The position numbers and the translations under genes are program-made. Shown here one piece after another: positions 60,899 to 64,000 of a DNA stretch of 64,000 bases (position 1 is the first letter of the stretch; each line of letters begins with the position of its first letter). Where the stretch lies: positions 1-64,000 of IMG/VR virus record IMGVR_UViG_3300011113_000123. One strand, given 5' to 3'. The notes under the pieces are model-generated. The model had not been told where the DNA came from, made no database searches, and worked only from the letters and a program-made list of their open reading frames with translations. Source of the stretch: a virus.

Positions 60899-61438
60899 AT
60901 GTACATCAGTGATGAGAAACGACTTTTGATATCCGAGATTTTAAAGATTGGTGTCACTAAACCCTTCCATCGAGTTACGCTTCGTATAGTCGTAGATCGA
61001 GAATTTCGATTTGGCCTGAGTATGACCTTTAGGGAAGGAGGTGTTCCTACTTATTCTACGGGTCTGTACGCTATCTATGCGGAGGGTCCTGAATTTGATG
61101 AATGTCTATATGTTGGTGAATCTAGACATTGTGTGAGTCAAAGGATTAGAAAGTTTTTCAAAGAACTAGCAGACTGCAGTCATGAAGATGAAGATCATGC
61201 GGGAGCTAGGAGAGCGAGTGATAATGGCGGATATACTATCGACTCGCACGAGTACAAAGTGAAGTGGGTTTCATGGGAAGAAATTTTTCGCATAGCGAGA
61301 GAAAAGAACATCAACACAGACTTTAGATATCTAGATGAGTTCGTTGCTCATCATCTGAAATCAAAGTACAATTCATCAACGTTTCTACAGTATGGATACA
61401 ATGGTCGTACTCTTGAAGAGTTTCTGGAGATTGCATAA
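60899..61438 (+). CDS. GIY-YIG-like endonuclease
   Basis: A 179-residue protein starting at ATG 60899 (CGGAG upstream). GLYAIYAEG then CLYVGES reproduces the GLY...YVG core strands. SQRIRKFF supplies the conserved Arg. LDEFVAHHLKSKYN supplies the conserved Glu and Asn of the GIY-YIG nuclease fold. A central acidic/His stretch (CSHEDEDHAGARR) is unusual. It lies between the clamp terminator and gp44, whose ATG overlaps its stop (TAATG). It may be a free-standing homing endonuclease or a repair-type nuclease. Confidence 0.65.
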   Translation: MYISDEKRLLISEILKIGVTKPFHRVTLRIVVDREFRFGLSMTFREGGVPTYSTGLYAIYAEGPEFDECLYVGESRHCVSQRIRKFFKELADCSHEDEDHAGARRASDNGGYTIDSHEYKVKWVSWEEIFRIAREKNINTDFRYLDEFVAHHLKSKYNSSTFLQYGYNGRTLEEFLEIA

Positions 61439-62376
61439 TGCGTGAAGAATTTCTGTGGGTTGAAAAGTATCGTCCTCGTAAGATTGCAGATTGTATCCTG
61501 CCTGAAGATCTTAAGGCTACGTTCCAGCAGTTTGTGAACAACGGTAACATCCCTAATCTTCTTTTGAGCGGTACGGCTGGCGTTGGCAAGACTACAGTTG
61601 CTCGTGCCATGCTGGAAGAAATCAACGCGGACTACATCGTTATCAACGGATCGATGAATGGTAACATTGACACACTCAGAACGGATATACGTAACTTCGC
61701 TGCGACGGTATCTTTTACTGGAGGTCGTAAGTACGTTATCCTTGACGAGGCAGATTACCTTAACGCAAACTCAACTCAACCAGCTCTACGAAACTTTATG
61801 GAGGAATTCTCATCTAATTGTGGGTTCATCCTCACCTGTAACTTTGTCAATAGGATCATCGACCCACTTCATTCGCGTTGTTCCGTTGTAGAGTTCAAGA
61901 TTGGCGTCAAGGAGAAGGCTGAGCTAGCCAAGCAGTTCCTCGTGCGCGCGTGCGGGATCCTGGATCAGGAGAGCGTTGGCTATGACAAGAAAGTCCTAGC
62001 CGAAGTGATTATGAAGCACTTCCCAGATTGGCGTCGTGTGCTGAATGAGTTGCAGCGATATTCAGTCCGCGGTACTATTGACTCGGGTATCCTTGCGTCG
62101 GTTGACAACGTAGAGATCAAGGAGCTTGTAAAGTATCTGAAGGCTAAAGAGTTTGAGGCTATGCGAAAGTGGGTCAGCCAAAACTCTAGCATGGACGTTA
62201 ATGTGCTGTTCCGTAAGTTGTACGATGCAGCCAGCACGATCATGAAGCCAGAGTCTATTCCGCCGCTCGTTCTTACCCTAGCCGACTATCAGTACAAGGC
62301 TGCGTTCGTGACTGACCAGGAGATCAATTTGGCTGCTTGCATGACCAACATTATGATCGACTGTGAGTTCAAATGA
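61438..62376 (+). CDS. 44: Clamp loader large subunit gp44
   Basis: A 312-residue AAA+ ATPase. The N-terminus is WVEKYRPRKIADCILPEDLK. Walker A is GTAGVGKTT (K51) and Walker B is VILDEADYL. The SRC motif is present in DPLHSRCSVVEF. Four gp44 and one gp62 load the gp45 clamp. It overlaps gp62 by four bases. T4 gp44 is 319 residues. Confidence 0.95.
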   Translation: MREEFLWVEKYRPRKIADCILPEDLKATFQQFVNNGNIPNLLLSGTAGVGKTTVARAMLEEINADYIVINGSMNGNIDTLRTDIRNFAATVSFTGGRKYVILDEADYLNANSTQPALRNFMEEFSSNCGFILTCNFVNRIIDPLHSRCSVVEFKIGVKEKAELAKQFLVRACGILDQESVGYDKKVLAEVIMKHFPDWRRVLNELQRYSVRGTIDSGILASVDNVEIKELVKYLKAKEFEAMRKWVSQNSSMDVNVLFRKLYDAASTIMKPESIPPLVLTLADYQYKAAFVTDQEINLAACMTNIMIDCEFK

Positions 62377-62765
62377 GCAACCCCTTTGTCTATGTTGATA
62401 GTGTATGTTCCACCAAAAAGAACCTCATGCGAGGGACTGCGAACGACGAGCTCGCTGAAAAGGAGTACAAGGCGTATCTAACGAATCGTTCGCTGTCATA
62501 CCACCAGGACGCTATATTCTACGCCAACGAAATGAATAGGCGTCCTCAGCTCGACAATAAGCTGCAATACGAGTTTTTACTAAATAGCCTGCGGAAGCGG
62601 AAAAGATACGCTAAGTGGCAAAAGCAAAAAGCTGATGCTTCCGTTGATATGATCATGGAGTATTTCGGCTACGGTCGCGCAAAGGCAGAACAAGCATTGC
62701 AAGTTTTGACTGATGACCAGTTGACCATGATCGAGAAGGCTCTCGATAAAGGTGGAAAGGTATGA
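62373..62765 (+). CDS. 62: Clamp loader small subunit gp62
   Basis: A 130-residue protein. NPFVYVDSVCSTKKNLMRG, YLTNRSLSYHQDAIFYANEMNRRPQLDNKLQYEFL and a basic helix (RKRKRYAKWQKQK) fit the short gp62 of T4-like marine phages (T4: 187). It directly follows and overlaps gp44 and precedes regA, the canonical order. Confidence 0.88.
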   Translation: MSNPFVYVDSVCSTKKNLMRGTANDELAEKEYKAYLTNRSLSYHQDAIFYANEMNRRPQLDNKLQYEFLLNSLRKRKRYAKWQKQKADASVDMIMEYFGYGRAKAEQALQVLTDDQLTMIEKALDKGGKV

Positions 62766-63169
62766 ACACATCAGTCGAAAATATGATCGAGGTAAAGCTC
62801 CGATCAGCTGAAGACTTTCTAAAGATCCGTGAAACGCTCACTCGTATTGGCGTAGCATCGCGTCGTGATAAGGTATTGTTCCAGTCATGTCACATCCTGC
62901 ATAAGCAGGGTCGATACTACATCGTTCACTTCAAAGAACTCTTTGCCCTCGATGGCAAGCCCACGAACTTCTCTGACGAAGATAAGGGTCGTCGCAATAC
63001 GATCGCTAATCTGCTCGCCGAATGGGAGCTGATCGATATTGTTGACGCCGAACGCACTAAGGATCCTGTGGCTCCGCTGAATCAAATCAAGATTCTAGCG
63101 CACAAGGAGAAGCACGAATGGAAACTCGAAGCCAAGTACAATATCGGCAAAAAGAAGTCAGGCGACTAA
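62762..63169 (+). CDS. regA: Translational repressor RegA
   Basis: A 135-residue RNA-binding protein. MIEVKLRSAEDFLKIRETLTRIGVASRRDKVLFQSCHILHKQGRYYIVHFKELFALDGK and FSDEDKGRRNTIANLLAEWELIDIV match RegA, which blocks ribosome binding on early phage mRNAs, including the clamp loader messages. It overlaps gp62 by four bases and contains the start of a small gene in another frame near its end. Confidence 0.92.
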   Translation: MNTSVENMIEVKLRSAEDFLKIRETLTRIGVASRRDKVLFQSCHILHKQGRYYIVHFKELFALDGKPTNFSDEDKGRRNTIANLLAEWELIDIVDAERTKDPVAPLNQIKILAHKEKHEWKLEAKYNIGKKKSGD

Positions 63170-63273
63170 GACGTAAGTTCTTCGTCGAATATTCCTGCAA
63201 CTTCCTGAACGCTGTCGCGTTCTTGTCGGTATTGTGCGTTTGGTGCTTCGGTTTGTACCATCAATCATTATAG
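63118..63273 (+). CDS. Small membrane protein overlapping regA
   Basis: A 51-residue protein. AAGGAGA lies eight bases before ATG 63118. A very basic N-terminus (YRQKEVRRLRRKFF) precedes a hydrophobic segment (FLNAVAFLSVLCVWCFGLY, about 29-47), so it should span the membrane once with the N-terminus inside. It overlaps the last 52 bases of regA. It is shorter than most gene-finder cut-offs. Function unknown. Confidence 0.5.
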   Translation: METRSQVQYRQKEVRRLRRKFFVEYSCNFLNAVAFLSVLCVWCFGLYHQSL

Positions 63274-63293
63274 AGATTTATACGGCACCACCG

Positions 63294-63301
63294 TATAAAT
63301 A
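63294..63301 (+). promoter_or_regulatory. T4-type late promoter TATAAATA
   Basis: An exact octamer 53 bases before the Hsp20 start. The predicted transcript would begin at about 63307, exactly at the base of the hairpin at 63306-63324. Confidence 0.78.
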
Positions 63302-63305
63302 ACCC

Positions 63306-63324
63306 GTGACGCCTTCGGGGTCAC
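63306..63324 (+). other. 5'-terminal mRNA hairpin with TTCG loop
   Basis: GTGAC (63306-63310) pairs with GTCAC (63320-63324), CC pairs with GG around a TTCG tetraloop, and G63311 is bulged. Located at the very 5' end of the predicted hsp20 mRNA, so it probably acts as a stabiliser rather than a terminator; no T run follows. Confidence 0.55.
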
Positions 63325-63354
63325 ATTACTAACCTTGCTTAACAGGAGGTCTAA

Positions 63355-63819
63355 ATGACTAAGAATGATTATACCCAAAACACCAATCCTTGGGGTCAGT
63401 TCGATCCATTTTCTGTAGGATTCGACAAGACTTTCAAGCTGCTATCTGCTCATCTCGATGGGATTGGAAAGTCGCTTCCAGGCTACCCGCCATACAATAT
63501 TAAGAAAGTCGACGATAACAAGTATGTCATCGAACTAGCTGTCGCTGGTTTCGCAAAGACTGACCTTGAAGTCGTTCTTGACGGCGGTAAGCTGACAGTC
63601 GCTGGTAAGACTAAAGAAGCCAACGACCTGGATAACGCAAACGCCTATTATTTCTACAAGGGTATCGCAGAGCGCGCATTCACTCGCACGTTCACTCTCG
63701 CCGACTCTGTAGAAATCAAGAACGCCGAAATGATTAACGGTATTCTTAAGATCTGGCTCGAGAACTTGATTCCTGAGCACAAGAAGCCTAAGAAGATCGA
63801 CATCAAGGACGCGGAGTAA
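63355..63819 (+). CDS. Small heat shock protein Hsp20
   Basis: A 154-residue chaperone. The alpha-crystallin domain is clear: PYNIKKVDDNKYVIELAVAGFAKTDLEVVLDGGKLTVAGK, then YYFYKGIAERAFTRTFTLADSVEIKNAEMINGILKIWLEN, with the usual L/I-x-I/V-type tail replaced by IDIKDAE. AGGAGG precedes the start. Hsp20 genes are common in T4-like cyanophages, where they are thought to help capsid assembly. Late promoter upstream, terminator downstream: a single-gene transcript. Confidence 0.93.
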   Translation: MTKNDYTQNTNPWGQFDPFSVGFDKTFKLLSAHLDGIGKSLPGYPPYNIKKVDDNKYVIELAVAGFAKTDLEVVLDGGKLTVAGKTKEANDLDNANAYYFYKGIAERAFTRTFTLADSVEIKNAEMINGILKIWLENLIPEHKKPKKIDIKDAE

Positions 63820-63845
63820 GTCCCCCGTGAGTTCTTGACTATGAC

Positions 63846-63881
63846 GCTGGGTAGCAACCGCTGCCCAGCATTTATCTTTTT
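63846..63881 (+). terminator. Rho-independent terminator after hsp20
   Basis: A ten-base-pair stem (GCTGGGTAGC with GCTGCCCAGC, one T-G wobble; 63846-63855 and 63860-63869), loop AACC, followed by a T-rich run ending in TTTTT. Confidence 0.82.
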
Positions 63882-63891
63882 AGGAGCAACC

Positions 63892-64000
63892 ATGTTAGAA
63901 CGAGTGTCACAAGCATATCAATACTACAAAACAATCTTCGAACTCGCTCGCTTATCCGACCAGGATCTGGAGCAGTTAGGTTTGTCGAGATCTGAAATCG
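63892..64000 (+). CDS. DUF1127-like protein (3' partial)
   Basis: A frame open to the right window edge with AGGAG before ATG 63892. The visible 36 residues end in FELARLSDQDLEQLGLSRSEI, the hallmark of DUF1127 (a LSDxxLxxLGLSRxxI helix pair). DUF1127 proteins are small (often 40-70 residues), abundant in Alphaproteobacteria, and some bind RNA or regulate metabolism. Unexpected in a phage and a clue to the host. Full length is unknown because the window ends. Confidence 0.65.
   Translation, partial: MLERVSQAYQYYKTIFELARLSDQDLEQLGLSRSEI

Noticed and set aside
62579-62586. ACTAAATA-like octamer inside gp62
   Set aside because: Internal to a gene, nearly 180 bases from the regA start, and two mismatches to the late consensus.
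1-64000. tRNA genes, integrase, transposase or attachment sites
   Set aside because: I looked for tRNA-like cloverleaf segments in the few intergenic gaps and for recombinase motifs among the proteins and saw none. The gene set fits a strictly lytic T4-like phage.

Overview
The window is part of the genome of a contractile-tailed, T4-like bacteriophage (myovirus). Almost every classical T4 module is recognisable: baseplate (gp8), neck (gp13, gp14), tail completion (gp15), terminase (gp16, gp17), sheath and tube (gp18, gp19), portal (gp20), prohead protease, scaffold and capsid (gp21, gp22, gp23), recombination (UvsY, UvsW, gp46, gp47), late sigma factor (gp55), clamp and clamp loader (gp45, gp44, gp62) and RegA. 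Gene order and sequence style (long gp8, DUF4815 giant protein, CobS/CobT-like pair, Hsp20, deformylase, 2OG-Fe(II) oxygenases) resemble the marine/freshwater T4-like phages (cyanophage and pelagiphage relatives) more than coliphage T4. The host is probably a Gram-negative proteobacterium, plausibly an alphaproteobacterium. The evidence is Bug/TctC-type binding proteins, curli export genes that need an outer membrane, a FecR/CHASE2-cyclase pair, CobS/CobT-like proteins, a DUF1127 protein and consensus sigma-70 promoters. I could not run any search; family calls come from reading motifs.

Layout. (1) 1-12.7 kb: tail fibre and baseplate genes, including gp8, a 2,222-residue DUF4815 protein, fibre proteins and a large collagen-like protein. 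(2) 12.7-19.3 kb: a metabolic island with three different PP-loop ATP pyrophosphatases, a fatty-acid-hydroxylase-like membrane protein, two Bug/TctC-like exported binding proteins and two 2OG-Fe(II) oxygenases. The last three genes (17.0-19.3 kb) form the only minus-strand operon. (3) 19.3-25.2 kb: a curli-like locus with two tandem holin-like proteins, CsgF, CsgG, a curlin-repeat protein, an exported FecR protein, a second mini-curlin and a CHASE2 adenylate cyclase with intact catalytic residues. (4) 25.2-44.6 kb: the head, neck and tail structural operon, with an inserted block of collagen and fibre genes between portal and prohead genes. (5) 44.7-52.8 kb: recombination, late sigma factor, deformylase and two methyltransferases. 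(6) 52.8-58.9 kb: early small genes, each group behind a TTGACA-N17-TANAAT promoter, plus the CobT/CobS-like pair. (7) 59-64 kb: ribosomal protein bS21, a glycosyltransferase-like protein, the clamp, a GIY-YIG nuclease, the clamp loader, RegA, Hsp20 and a DUF1127 gene cut by the window edge.

Two promoter classes are visible. Late genes are preceded by TATAAATA or close variants, as expected from the encoded gp55 and gp45. Early genes are preceded by near-consensus host-type promoters that share an extended -35 (TTGACAAY). A back-to-back promoter node at about 44.6 kb separates the late structural genes from the recombination genes and includes a perfect-consensus leftward promoter pointing antisense into the capsid region.

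The most unusual content is the curli/FecR/CHASE2-cyclase locus and the triple PP-loop island. Both lie between structural genes that are otherwise conserved in order.
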